Part shown: positions 7,719-15,646 of the stretch, in pieces | How the letters are laid out: the number at the start of each line of letters is the position of its first letter | Position numbering within the stretch: the first letter of the stretch is position 1 | IMG/VR virus record: IMGVR_UViG_3300025138_000340 | Location: 1 to 24,455 of that record | DNA from: a virus | Reading direction: 5' to 3' (one strand) | DNA length: 24,455 bases | The notes under the pieces: model-generated | What the model saw: the letters and a program-made list of their open reading frames with translations, nothing else | Database searches by the model: none | What the model was told of the DNA's origin: nothing | Position numbers and translations under genes: made by a program

Positions 7719-9571
7719 TTGTAGAGCTAGAAGCAAAAACAGACAAAGCCTTAAAAGGAATTGATAGTGTTGCAAAGAGTGTTGAAGATTTAAACAAAGC
7801 AACCACAGAATCAAATGAAAATACTGCCAAGTCTTTAAAAGAAGTGGAGAAGTCATCTAAACAAACAGCAATAAGTATAAAGAGTGTTGGTAATGCTATT
7901 AAAGCTGCTGGTATAGGATTACTAATTGCTGCATTTGCTAAAATAAAAGATGTTCTTTCTAAAAATCAGAAGTTTTTAGATGCTTTTAACGTAACAATGG
8001 AAGCTATTTCAATAGTTACAAATGACTTTGTAAAACTAGTTTTAGATAATTTTGACGAGGTAGGAAAGAAAATGAAGTCTGTTTTTGATGATCCTAAAGC
8101 ATCTATGCAATCTTTTGGGCAAAGTTTTAAAGATAATGTTACAGATAAATTTGATAGTCTTATTGGTAGATTTACAAATGCTGGAGATGGTTTTAAAAAG
8201 TTATTTAGCAGAGATTTTGAAGGTGCTATGGAGTCTTTTGGTAAATCATTTAAAGATGTAATACTTTCTCAAATTCCATTCGGAGAATCTATAAAAGAAA
8301 ATGCAAATGCTATAAAAGATTATGCTACTGAAGTTTTAGATACAGCAATTAATATTACTGAATTAGCTAAAAAATCAGCTTTACTTGAAGAAGTAAATAA
8401 AGGTCTTATTGAAAAATATGATATACAAGCTGAAAAACAAAGACAGATAAGAGATGATGAAACTTTAACCTTTGAGGTAAGAAGAAAAGCAAATGAAAAA
8501 CTAGGCGAAATACTTACAGAACAAGGTAGGGTAATGAAAAATAATGCTCAAGTAGCAGTTGATTTAGCAAGAGCTAAAGTGAAACAAAATGATAATGATG
8601 AAAATCAATTAGAATTACAAAGAGCATTAAACGAACAAGCAGCAGTTACTGCAAGAGTTACTGGTCAAATGTCTGAACAAAAAATAAATATAAATTCTCT
8701 TGATAAAGAACAATTAGAAAATAAAAAAGAGTTATTAAAAATTGGTAAAGAAGGTAGAGAGTTAGTAGAGATAGAATCTCAGCAAACACTTGATGCTCAA
8801 ATTTTACTTATTAATAAAACTATTGAAAACGAAGAAGAAAAAAACAGATTATTATTTGAAGCAAGAAAAGCTCACGTTAATAGAATGAAAGAATATGATG
8901 ATGAGCAACAAGTAATCATAGACGAAAAACAAATTGCTGATTCAGAAAAAGCAAGACAATTTGCAGATGAACAAATCGCATTAGAAGAAGAAATTGCAAG
9001 AAGAAAAAGACAAATAAATATGCAATATATTGGTTTTGCTGCTGGTTTAAGTGGATTACTACAACAAATAGCTGGTAAAAATAAAGCTATAGCTACTGCT
9101 GGTTTAATATTAGAAAAGGGTGCTGCTATTGCTAACGTAGTAATAGGTGCAAGTCAATCTATATTTGAAGCTAAAAAAAATGAAGCAGCAGTACCATTTT
9201 TTACATCTGTTGGAGGTTTCACAATACCAAACCCATTAAAACCAGCATCTTTAGCCCTAACTGCAAAATCAATAGCAATGACAAAGATAGGTGCTGGATT
9301 AGCAATTGCTGGAATTGGTGCTACTGCTATTGGTCAAGGTAAAAGTATCTCTGGAGGAGGGGGAGGTCAAATATCTACACCATCTGTACCAACTGGAGCA
9401 TCTACACCTCCAGCATTTAATGTGGTTGGTCAAAGTGATACAAACCAATTAGCATCTGCTATTGGAGGGCAATCTCAACAACCAGTTCAAGCATACGTTG
9501 TAGCAAACGATGTAACAACTGCACAGAGTATGGATAGAAATATTGTAAATGATGCAAGTTTAGGAGATTAA
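7706..9571 (+). CDS. Tail tape measure protein
   Basis: A 621-residue protein of the tape-measure type. It has a Lys/Glu/Thr-rich coiled-coil start, a hydrophobic segment at about 64-80 (AIKAAGIGLLIAAFAKI), a long alpha-helical charged middle, and two Gly/Ala/Ile-rich hydrophobic stretches near 459-483 and 514-545. A Gly/Ser/Pro-rich tail (GGGGGQISTPSVP) follows. Tape measures set siphovirus tail length and enter the host envelope during injection. At the usual rule of about 1.5 angstrom per residue, 621 residues suggest a tail near 90 nm. It closes the tail block; the next gene starts a head block behind its own motif. Confidence 0.85.
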   Translation: MEKIIVELEAKTDKALKGIDSVAKSVEDLNKATTESNENTAKSLKEVEKSSKQTAISIKSVGNAIKAAGIGLLIAAFAKIKDVLSKNQKFLDAFNVTMEAISIVTNDFVKLVLDNFDEVGKKMKSVFDDPKASMQSFGQSFKDNVTDKFDSLIGRFTNAGDGFKKLFSRDFEGAMESFGKSFKDVILSQIPFGESIKENANAIKDYATEVLDTAINITELAKKSALLEEVNKGLIEKYDIQAEKQRQIRDDETLTFEVRRKANEKLGEILTEQGRVMKNNAQVAVDLARAKVKQNDNDENQLELQRALNEQAAVTARVTGQMSEQKININSLDKEQLENKKELLKIGKEGRELVEIESQQTLDAQILLINKTIENEEEKNRLLFEARKAHVNRMKEYDDEQQVIIDEKQIADSEKARQFADEQIALEEEIARRKRQINMQYIGFAAGLSGLLQQIAGKNKAIATAGLILEKGAAIANVVIGASQSIFEAKKNEAAVPFFTSVGGFTIPNPLKPASLALTAKSIAMTKIGAGLAIAGIGATAIGQGKSISGGGGGQISTPSVPTGASTPPAFNVVGQSDTNQLASAIGGQSQQPVQAYVVANDVTTAQSMDRNIVNDASLGD

Positions 9572-9592
9572 AAATACAAAAAACAGCAACTA

Positions 9593-9604
9593 TTTCATTA
9601 TATA
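9593..9604 (+). promoter_or_regulatory. Late-gene upstream motif, copy 4 (TTTCATTATATA)
   Basis: An exact TTTCATTATATA ending 3 nt before the ATG of the protease gene at 9608. If TATATA acts as the promoter core, transcription would begin at or next to the start codon. Confidence 0.55.
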
Positions 9605-9607
9605 TAC

Positions 9608-10315
9608 ATGAGACTGATTGAATTAATTTTAGATGATGACGAAGCAATAGGTGTAGAAGCTATTTCTGTTGTTGAAAACCCAGCAATTGAATCAGATTTT
9701 ATTGCTTTAAACAACCAAGAAATAAAACTTGCTGAGATAAACAAAGAGAAACGTTTATTGATGGGGGCTTTACTTATACCAAAGAAACCTATTTACAGAA
9801 AGTCTGGAGAAGATGAGTACTACATATTCTTTTCTGAAAAGACAATTGCAAAAGCATCTCAATTATATCTACAAAACGGAAACCAATCCGAAGCAACACT
9901 AGAACACAAAGACCAATTAAAAGATTTAACACTTGTAGAATCTTGGATCGTAGAAGATAAACAAAAAGACAAGACTGCTTTATATGGTTTAGATGTACCA
10001 GTAGGTACTTGGATGGGTTCTGTAAAAGTTGAGAACGATGAGATTTGGAATGACTATGTAAAAACTGGAAAAGTAAAAGGTTTCTCAATTGAAGGTTATT
10101 TCGCAGATAAAATGGTAAGACCTAATGAAGAGTTAAAAGAACACTTAATGAAATATCCTCACACTATGTACAATCCTAAAACTGGTGCAAGTGTTAAGAT
10201 AATGACTAAAGCAGAACATGACAAATACACTAAAAAAGGTTGGGTACATAGCAAGCCAAGTAGTTACCAAGAGGAATTAGAGAAACTAGCAGAACTTAAA
10301 AAACTTTTATCCTAA
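9608..10315 (+). CDS. XkdF-like prohead protease
   Basis: A 235-residue protein with the N-terminal pattern EAIGVEAISVVENPAIESDF, typical of XkdF-type (Peptidase S78-related) phage proteases. Candidate catalytic residues are H100 (LEHKD) and S160 (KGFSIEGYF); the His before GFS-Ser layout matches herpes/HK97-type assemblin proteases. It would cleave the scaffold and possibly capsid precursors during head maturation, and it stands upstream of a scaffold-like gene and the major capsid gene as expected. The C-terminal MTKAEHDKYTKKGWVHSKPS segment is common in this protein type. Its stop overlaps the next mini-gene (TAATG). Confidence 0.8.
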   Translation: MRLIELILDDDEAIGVEAISVVENPAIESDFIALNNQEIKLAEINKEKRLLMGALLIPKKPIYRKSGEDEYYIFFSEKTIAKASQLYLQNGNQSEATLEHKDQLKDLTLVESWIVEDKQKDKTALYGLDVPVGTWMGSVKVENDEIWNDYVKTGKVKGFSIEGYFADKMVRPNEELKEHLMKYPHTMYNPKTGASVKIMTKAEHDKYTKKGWVHSKPSSYQEELEKLAELKKLLS

Positions 10316-10440
10316 TGAAAGCCAAATATTGCTATTGCAAAAACACCTACACCTTAAAAGAATGTGATTGTAAGAAGTGTAAAAACAGAGAGCATTGGAG
10401 GCAGGGCATCGGTAAAATAAGAAAAACAGAAGAAAGTTAA
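10315..10440 (+). CDS. Cysteine-rich mini-protein, possible zinc-binding (41 aa)
   Basis: The ATG overlaps the protease stop (TAATG), and the frame ends with TAA at 10438-10440. The product has five cysteines (C6, C8, C17, C19, C22) and H27 in the pattern CYC...CDCKKC, within a strongly basic chain. The spacing suggests one small metal-binding knuckle. Nothing identifies a family. The overlap and the lack of any other content between protease and scaffold genes support it as a real gene. Confidence 0.55.
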   Translation: MKAKYCYCKNTYTLKECDCKKCKNREHWRQGIGKIRKTEES

Positions 10441-10467
10441 AAACGAAAATACAAAATTAACAAGTAA

Positions 10468-10479
10468 ATTAATTATATA
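10468..10479 (+). promoter_or_regulatory. Late-gene upstream motif, copy 5 (degenerate)
   Basis: ATTAATTATATA differs from the consensus at two or three bases but keeps ATTATATA, and it ends 3 nt before the ATG at 10483. It heads the scaffold and major capsid pair. Confidence 0.35.
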
Positions 10480-10482
10480 TAC

Positions 10483-11064
10483 ATGAACACAGACAGAACA
10501 TTACTAAACAAAGCAAGAGTTTTACTCGGTATAGAAGTAAAGCTAGAGCAAATGAAACTAGACAATGGTGCAGTCTTAGAAGCTGAAGTATTTGAAGCTG
10601 GTGCAGAAATTTTCGTTGTTGCAGACGAGGATCGTGTACCAGTACCAGTTGGAGAATACGAAGCAGAAGGCAAAACTATTGTAGTATCAGAAGAAGGTGT
10701 GATTGGAGAAATCAAAGAAGCAAGTGCAGAAGAAGAAGCACCAGCAGAAGAAGCTCCAGTTGCAGAAGAAGAGTTAGCAACAGAAGAAGCTACTCCTAAA
10801 AAAATAGTTAAATCAATATCAGAAGAAATGTTCTTCTCAGAAATTGAAAAACTAAGAACCGAGATCAACGAACTAAAACTTTCTAAAACAGAAGTTGTTG
10901 CAGAAGAGGTAGTAGTTGAAGAAGAAAAAGTAGAGTTATCAGAAGTAGAAGGTATAACACACACACCAGAAAATACATCTGATAAAAAAGAAACAAATCT
11001 TTATTCTCAAAAAGGGAATAAAAACACAACAATAAATAGAATTTTTAACGCAATAAATAAATAA
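10483..11064 (+). CDS. Scaffold-like acidic protein preceding the major capsid gene
   Basis: 193 residues in three parts. First is a short ordered region with two beta-like segments (to about residue 75, including VPVPVGEYEAEGKTIVVSEE). Next is a very acidic Glu/Ala/Pro-rich linker with repeats such as EEAPAEEAP (about 80-108). Last is a coiled-coil helix (MFFSEIEKLRTEINELKLS) with an Asn/Thr/Lys-rich end. Charge, coiled coil and position between protease and capsid fit a scaffolding protein that the protease would degrade. The ordered start could instead be a decoration-type domain. Only 3 nt separate it from the capsid gene. Confidence 0.6.
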   Translation: MNTDRTLLNKARVLLGIEVKLEQMKLDNGAVLEAEVFEAGAEIFVVADEDRVPVPVGEYEAEGKTIVVSEEGVIGEIKEASAEEEAPAEEAPVAEEELATEEATPKKIVKSISEEMFFSEIEKLRTEINELKLSKTEVVAEEVVVEEEKVELSEVEGITHTPENTSDKKETNLYSQKGNKNTTINRIFNAINK

Positions 11065-11067
11065 ATA

Positions 11068-12006
11068 ATGGCTACAACAACAAGTATTACTTCCACTTAT
11101 GCTGGAGAATTTGCTGGAAAATACGTTTCAGCAGCTCTATTAAGTGGTAACACAATCGCAAATGGTTTAATCGAAGTAAAACCAAATGTAAAATTTAAAG
11201 AAGTATTAAAAGTGGTATCAATTGATGGTATAACTGCTAATGCTACTTGTGATTTCTCTGATACATCAACTGTAACGTTGACTGAGAGAATAATTCAACC
11301 CAAGCAGTTACAAGTAAATTTGGAATTGTGCGTAAACAATTTCCGTTCTGATTGGGAAGCTGAATCACAGGGGTTCAGCAGTCACGATAACCTACCTAAA
11401 AATTTCTCTGATTACTTTATCGGAAGAATCTCTCAGAAGGTAGCACAAAAAACAGAGCAAGATATCTGGAGTGGAACTGATGGAGCTGGTGCTTTTGATG
11501 GTTTTACAACTTTATTAGCTGCTGACTCTGCACATACTGGAGCTAAAAAGATTACTGGACAAGCAGTAACTGCTGCAAATGTAGTAGCTGAGCTAGGAAG
11601 TATTGTAGATGCTATTCCAAGTTCTTTATATGGTAACGATGATTTATTCGTTTATGTTTCTCAGAACATCTTCAGAGCATACAAAAGAGCTTTAGGTGGT
11701 TTCCAAGCTGGAGGTCAAGGAGCTAATGGATATATGGCACAAGGTAACAACCAAGACATCGACATCCAATATTTTGATGGTGTAAAAATTGTTGCTTGTA
11801 ACGGATTAGCTGACAACAAAGCAATCGCTACTTTGAAATCAAACTTATACTTTGGAACATCGGTATTAAGTGATTTTAATGAATGTAAGGTCTTGGACAT
11901 GAGTGATTTAGACGGAAGTTCAAATGTAAGATTTATCATGAAATATGCAGCAGCAGTACAATATGCTATTGTTGGAGATATCGTTTCTTACGGATTAGGA
12001 TTGTAA
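11068..12006 (+). CDS. Major capsid protein (HK97-fold, inferred)
   Basis: 312 residues beginning MATTTSITSTYAGEFAGKYV, the usual form of flavobacterial phage capsid proteins. It has FRSDWEAESQGFSSHDNLP in the middle region and an Ala-rich C-terminal core (MKYAAAVQYAIVGDIVSYGL). Codons ending in C (for example GAC ATC GAC ATC) are more frequent than in neighbours, which fits very high expression. It follows protease and scaffold, and a strong terminator lies 23 nt after its stop. HK97 fold membership is inferred from gene context and length. Confidence 0.85.
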   Translation: MATTTSITSTYAGEFAGKYVSAALLSGNTIANGLIEVKPNVKFKEVLKVVSIDGITANATCDFSDTSTVTLTERIIQPKQLQVNLELCVNNFRSDWEAESQGFSSHDNLPKNFSDYFIGRISQKVAQKTEQDIWSGTDGAGAFDGFTTLLAADSAHTGAKKITGQAVTAANVVAELGSIVDAIPSSLYGNDDLFVYVSQNIFRAYKRALGGFQAGGQGANGYMAQGNNQDIDIQYFDGVKIVACNGLADNKAIATLKSNLYFGTSVLSDFNECKVLDMSDLDGSSNVRFIMKYAAAVQYAIVGDIVSYGLGL

Positions 12007-12029
12007 GATAATCTAATAAATAATTATAA

Positions 12030-12062
12030 AGGGTAGGTAGTTCATCTACTTACCCTTTTTTT
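12030..12062 (+). terminator. Rho-independent terminator after the capsid gene
   Basis: An 11-bp stem with one G-U (12030-12040 with 12046-12056) and a 5-nt loop TTCAT is followed by T12056-T12062. It would end or reduce transcripts from the capsid gene before the next gene. Confidence 0.85.
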
Positions 12063-12085
12063 AATAACTAAAAAAATATAACACA

Positions 12086-12613
12086 ATGGCTTGTTTACTT
12101 ACATCTGGTAGAGCTTTACCTTGTAAAAGTAGTGTTGGTGGCTTAAAGGCAGTATATTTCGCAGACTATGGTACTTTGGGTGCTACAACAATAGCATCTG
12201 GAGAAATTACTGCATTAGCTGGTACACCTACCTTCTTTAAATTTGATATCAAGGGTAATTCTTCACTAGAAACCAATATTAATAGTTCAACAGAAAACGG
12301 AACTACATTTTACACACAAACTTTAAATTTAACATTACCAGTTTTAGATAAAGCTACACAAGAAGAAATAAAATTATTAGCTACTGCAAGACCTCACGTT
12401 GCAATAGAAGATTATAATGGTAATTTCTTTTTAGTAGGTTTAGAACACGGAGCAGAGGTAACTGGAGGTACAATTGTATCTGGTGCTGCTATGGGAGATT
12501 TAAGTGGATTTACTTTGACCTTAGAAGGTCAAGAAACCGACGCAGCATATTTTGTAACACCAGCTGTAATAACTGCTGATACAAGTGCAACGCAAATAGA
12601 TCCAAACGCATAG
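12086..12613 (+). CDS. Probable major tail (tube) protein
   Basis: A beta-rich 175-residue protein beginning MACLLTSGRALPCKSSVGG, with FFKFDIKGNSSLETNINSS and FTLTLEGQETDAAYFV further on. The 'ACxxTSGRxxPCK..VGG' start recurs in small structural proteins located beside the capsid gene of Bacteroidota phages. Its size and its own transcription unit, bracketed by two terminators as for a very abundant protein, suggest the tail tube subunit. A capsid decoration protein is the main alternative. It lies far from the other tail genes, which is unusual. Confidence 0.55.
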   Translation: MACLLTSGRALPCKSSVGGLKAVYFADYGTLGATTIASGEITALAGTPTFFKFDIKGNSSLETNINSSTENGTTFYTQTLNLTLPVLDKATQEEIKLLATARPHVAIEDYNGNFFLVGLEHGAEVTGGTIVSGAAMGDLSGFTLTLEGQETDAAYFVTPAVITADTSATQIDPNA

Positions 12614-12639
12614 TTTTTTTGATTTTTGATTTGATTTTA

Positions 12640-12670
12640 GGGCATTCTTTCGAGGATGCTCTTTTTTTTT
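12640..12670 (+). terminator. Rho-independent terminator with UUCG loop
   Basis: A 9-bp stem with two G-U pairs (12640-12648 with 12653-12661) is closed by a UUCG tetraloop (12649-12652) and followed by nine T (12662-12670). It ends the unit holding the probable major tail gene. Confidence 0.85.
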
Positions 12671-12697
12671 ATACAAATTAATAAAAAAGGCTTCTTA

Positions 12698-12709
12698 TTT
12701 CATTATATA
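12698..12709 (+). promoter_or_regulatory. Late-gene upstream motif, copy 6 (TTTCATTATATA)
   Basis: An exact TTTCATTATATA, 28 nt after the preceding terminator and ending 4 nt before the ATG at 12714. As it is the only signal between a terminator and a new gene block, it is the best argument that the motif marks a transcription start. Confidence 0.6.
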
Positions 12710-12713
12710 TAAG

Positions 12714-13061
12714 ATGAAACACTTAACACCATCTACAAACTCACAAACGATAAAAATTATACCAAGAGTATATGATACATCTGTAACAATTAAGTTAAGA
12801 GATGATAGCACTAACTCAGAGGTAGAGATAACACCTACTGCAATTGTAAACAAAAACTACTTAGAGCTTTCTAGTGTGTTTGCATTAATAGAGGGTAGAT
12901 TTTATGATTTAAAAGTATATAACGGACAAGACATCATTTATAGAGACAAGATTTTTTGTACTAGCCAATCAACTAACCAATCAAACAACGAACATTACTC
13001 GGTAAATAAAAACGAGTATGTACAAGAAGATGGTGGTAATAATGATTTTATAATATTATGA
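12714..13061 (+). CDS. Conserved-looking phage protein upstream of the portal gene
   Basis: 115 residues, beta-rich start (SQTIKIIPRVYDTSVTIKLR), a segment RFYDLKVYNGQDIIYRDKIF, then an Asn/Gln/Ser-rich stretch and the end GNNDFIIL. I recognise this type from Bacteroidota phages but know no function. It may be a small head or neck protein. The last 4 nt (ATGA) overlap the portal start, so the two are probably co-translated. Confidence 0.6.
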   Translation: MKHLTPSTNSQTIKIIPRVYDTSVTIKLRDDSTNSEVEITPTAIVNKNYLELSSVFALIEGRFYDLKVYNGQDIIYRDKIFCTSQSTNQSNNEHYSVNKNEYVQEDGGNNDFIIL

Positions 13062-14878
13062 GAAAAAACATAAGAAAAACAAAACCAACCATAAATAACA
13101 AAAGCAAATCATCTGTTTCTTTTGTTAATTTATCTTCTTACACCTCTCCAGAGATTGTAGAGAATAAAAACAAAGAATGGATAGAGTTTGGTGCAGACAA
13201 TGACTATTTTAAATTCTTAATTGATAGATACAACGGAAGTCCTACAAACAATGCTTGTATAAACTCTATCTCTCAGCTAATATTTGGTAAAGGCTTAGAT
13301 GCTACTGATAGTGCAAGGAGACCAGAGCAATATGCAAGAATGATATCTCTATTTAAGAAAGACGATGTTAGAAGGTTTGCTTATGATTTAAAACTTACTG
13401 GTCAATGTGCTATGCAAGTAATTTACTCAAAAAATAGAAAGACTATTGAGAAAGTAGAGCATTTACCTATTGAGACTTTAAGAGCTGAGAAATGTGGAGA
13501 AAAAGACAAACAAGTACAAGCATATTACTATCATGCAGACTGGGTAAATATAAAGCCAAGTGATAAACCCTTAAGAATACCTGCTTTTGGTGTTTCAGAT
13601 ACACCTAAACCTATTGAGATACTATATGTTAAACCCTATGTAGCTGGAATGTATTATTATTCAACTCCAGACTATCAAGGAGGGTTGCAATATTCAGAGT
13701 TAGAAGAAGAAATAAGTAACTACCATATTAATAATGTACAAAATGGTCTTGCTCCTAGTATGTTAATCTCAATGAATAATGGAGTACCTGATGAAGAACA
13801 ACAAAGGTTAGTTGAAAACAAGATAAAACAAAAATTTGGTGGATCGTCTAATGCTGGTAAATTTATACTTGCTTTTAACGATGATAAAGAGAGTGCTGCA
13901 ACAATTGAAGCAGTACAATTATCAGATGCACACAACCAATACCAATTTTTAAGTGATGAGGCACAGAAAAAAATAATGGTGGCTCATAGGATTGTATCTC
14001 CTATGCTTTTAGGTATTAAAGATTCAACTGGATTTGGTAATAATGCAGAAGAATTAGAGACTGCTTCTATACTGATGAACAATACAGTTATCACACCATT
14101 TCAAGAGCTTTTAACAGATGCTTTTGATAAAATACTTGCTTTCAATAATATTAGCTTAAACCTTTATTTCAAGACCTTACAACCTCTACAATTTATTGAT
14201 TTAGAGAATGTAAAAGATGAAGAAACAAGAGAAGAAGAGACTGGTGTAAAGATGTCAAAAGTATTCTCTGATTTAGAACAACTAGGGGAGGATGAAGATT
14301 TAGAGAATTGGGAATTGATTGACGAAAGAAAGGTAGACTATGATGCAGAAGATGAATTAAATGAGGAACTAAATAAGTTAAACAATCCTAAACAATCTAC
14401 ATTGTCAAAGATGTACAATTTTGTTACTACTGGAACTGCTAGACCAAATGCAAAGAGTAAGCAAGACGGAGAAAATGAAGAAGGTGTACAATTTAGGGTA
14501 CGATATCAATACGCACCATTAAGTTATAGTGCAAATAGTAGAGATTTTTGCAAGAAAATGGTAAATGCTGCTAAGATATACAGAAAAGAAGATATAGACA
14601 GAATGAGTACAATGCCAGTTAATGCTGGTTGGGGATTAAACGGAGCTGATACTTACGATATATGGTTGTATAAAGGTGGTGGAGATTGCCATCATTTTTG
14701 GATGAGAAAGACTTACAAAGCAAAGAAGAAAGGAATTAAACCAAGTGTTGGTAACCCTAATGCTGAGGTTAGTGTAAATAAGGCTAAAAAAGAAGGGTTT
14801 AAACCAGAGGTAAATGCAAAAGAAGTAGCAAAAAGACCTACTGATATGCCAAATAACGGATTTGTAAATAAAAAATAA
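13058..14878 (+). CDS. Portal protein with C-terminal extension
   Basis: 606 residues. The first 400 form a portal-type protein: YNGSPTNNACINSISQLIFG (about 53-72), a central helical region with VSPMLLGIKDSTGFGNNAEE, and the long helix MNNTVITPFQELLTDAFDKI. Portals form the dodecameric DNA channel at one capsid vertex. A very acidic linker (about 408-445) leads to a separate C-terminal part (about 475-560) with R480-V-R-Y, SANSRDFCKKMV and GGGDCHHFW (540-548). That part resembles MuF/minor-head-like tails fused to portals in Bacteroidota phages. The portal lies downstream of capsid and tape measure genes rather than next to terminase. Confidence 0.85.
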   Translation: MRKNIRKTKPTINNKSKSSVSFVNLSSYTSPEIVENKNKEWIEFGADNDYFKFLIDRYNGSPTNNACINSISQLIFGKGLDATDSARRPEQYARMISLFKKDDVRRFAYDLKLTGQCAMQVIYSKNRKTIEKVEHLPIETLRAEKCGEKDKQVQAYYYHADWVNIKPSDKPLRIPAFGVSDTPKPIEILYVKPYVAGMYYYSTPDYQGGLQYSELEEEISNYHINNVQNGLAPSMLISMNNGVPDEEQQRLVENKIKQKFGGSSNAGKFILAFNDDKESAATIEAVQLSDAHNQYQFLSDEAQKKIMVAHRIVSPMLLGIKDSTGFGNNAEELETASILMNNTVITPFQELLTDAFDKILAFNNISLNLYFKTLQPLQFIDLENVKDEETREEETGVKMSKVFSDLEQLGEDEDLENWELIDERKVDYDAEDELNEELNKLNNPKQSTLSKMYNFVTTGTARPNAKSKQDGENEEGVQFRVRYQYAPLSYSANSRDFCKKMVNAAKIYRKEDIDRMSTMPVNAGWGLNGADTYDIWLYKGGGDCHHFWMRKTYKAKKKGIKPSVGNPNAEVSVNKAKKEGFKPEVNAKEVAKRPTDMPNNGFVNKK

Positions 14879-14880
14879 CT

Positions 14881-15381
14881 ATGGCAACTGCATTATTTAT
14901 AAGTAGAACGGATTTAGTAAAGAATAGCATTATAGATGGTAATGTAGATACTGATAAATTTATACAATTTATTAAGATATCACAAGAGATACACATCCAA
15001 AACTATTTAGGAGGTAAATTATATGATAAAATCTCTGATGAAATAGTAGCTGGAACTTTATCTGGTAACTATTTAACATTGGTAACTGAGTATGTACAAC
15101 CGATGTTGATTCATTATGCAATGGTTGATTATTTACCATTTGCTGCATATCAAGTAAAAAATGGTGGTGTATTTAAGCATAACTCAGAGAACGCACAAAC
15201 TGCTTCAAAAGACGAGGTAGATTTTCTAGTAAGTAAGCAGAGAGACTTTGCTGAATATTACACTAGAAGGTTTGTAGATTATATGTGCTATCATGGTAAT
15301 TTATATCCAGAGTACACAAATAATTCAGAGGATGATGTATATCCATCAAAAAATACTAACCCTTCAAATTGGGTGCTATGA
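14881..15381 (+). CDS. Head-tail connector-like protein (DUF6712-type)
   Basis: 166 residues beginning MATALFISRTDLVKNSIIDG, with FIKISQEIHIQNYLGGKLYD and MLIHYAMVDYLPFAAYQV. The helical composition and position right after the portal fit the adaptor proteins that dock under the portal ring. I associate the pattern with DUF6712 of Bacteroidota phages. The gap to the portal stop is 2 nt and the stop overlaps the next mini-gene (ATGA). Confidence 0.65.
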   Translation: MATALFISRTDLVKNSIIDGNVDTDKFIQFIKISQEIHIQNYLGGKLYDKISDEIVAGTLSGNYLTLVTEYVQPMLIHYAMVDYLPFAAYQVKNGGVFKHNSENAQTASKDEVDFLVSKQRDFAEYYTRRFVDYMCYHGNLYPEYTNNSEDDVYPSKNTNPSNWVL

Positions 15382-15479
15382 TTAAAGGAATGTACAAACC
15401 AAAAAAAACAAATGTTGTTAAATTAAAAAAGTATCTAACTAAAAAAGAAAAAGATGGCAAACGAGGCATACGAGAATAG
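15378..15479 (+). CDS. Very small basic protein (33 aa), tentative
   Basis: The ATG shares ATGA with the connector stop, and the frame ends at TAG 15477-15479, 26 nt inside the next gene. The product is Lys-rich (MIKGMYKPKKTNVVKLKKYL...) with no recognisable domain. The stop-start overlap fits the coupling style of this phage, but the length is near the noise level. Confidence 0.35.
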   Translation: MIKGMYKPKKTNVVKLKKYLTKKEKDGKRGIRE

Positions 15480-15645
15480 TTGGTGGGGTAGTCCAGTTCA
15501 GAATGGTTGGGGTGGTATTTATTATGATTTATCAGTAACAAGTGCAATACCTAATTTATTATCAACATTACAAGCAAGAGCTTCTTATTATGAGAATGTA
15601 ACTTGTACAACTGCAACATTAACCGAATTAGAAAACATAGAATAA
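15454..15645 (+). CDS. Small structural-region protein of unknown function (63 aa)
   Basis: The product begins MANEAYENSWWGSPVQNGWG and ends in a helix with CTTATLTELENIE. The Trp/Gly/Asn-rich start recalls small proteins found before tail-fibre genes in flavobacterial phages. It ends 1 nt before the ATG of the large fibre gene, so co-translation is likely. No function can be assigned. Confidence 0.6.
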   Translation: MANEAYENSWWGSPVQNGWGGIYYDLSVTSAIPNLLSTLQARASYYENVTCTTATLTELENIE

Positions 15646-15646
15646 G

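Noticed and set aside
10473-10964. 163-codon open frame on the minus strand, Ser/Thr-rich
   Set aside because: It lies entirely antisense to the scaffold-like gene, and its Ser/Ala repeats mirror the GAA/GCA-rich codons of that gene; no start context or neighbours support it.
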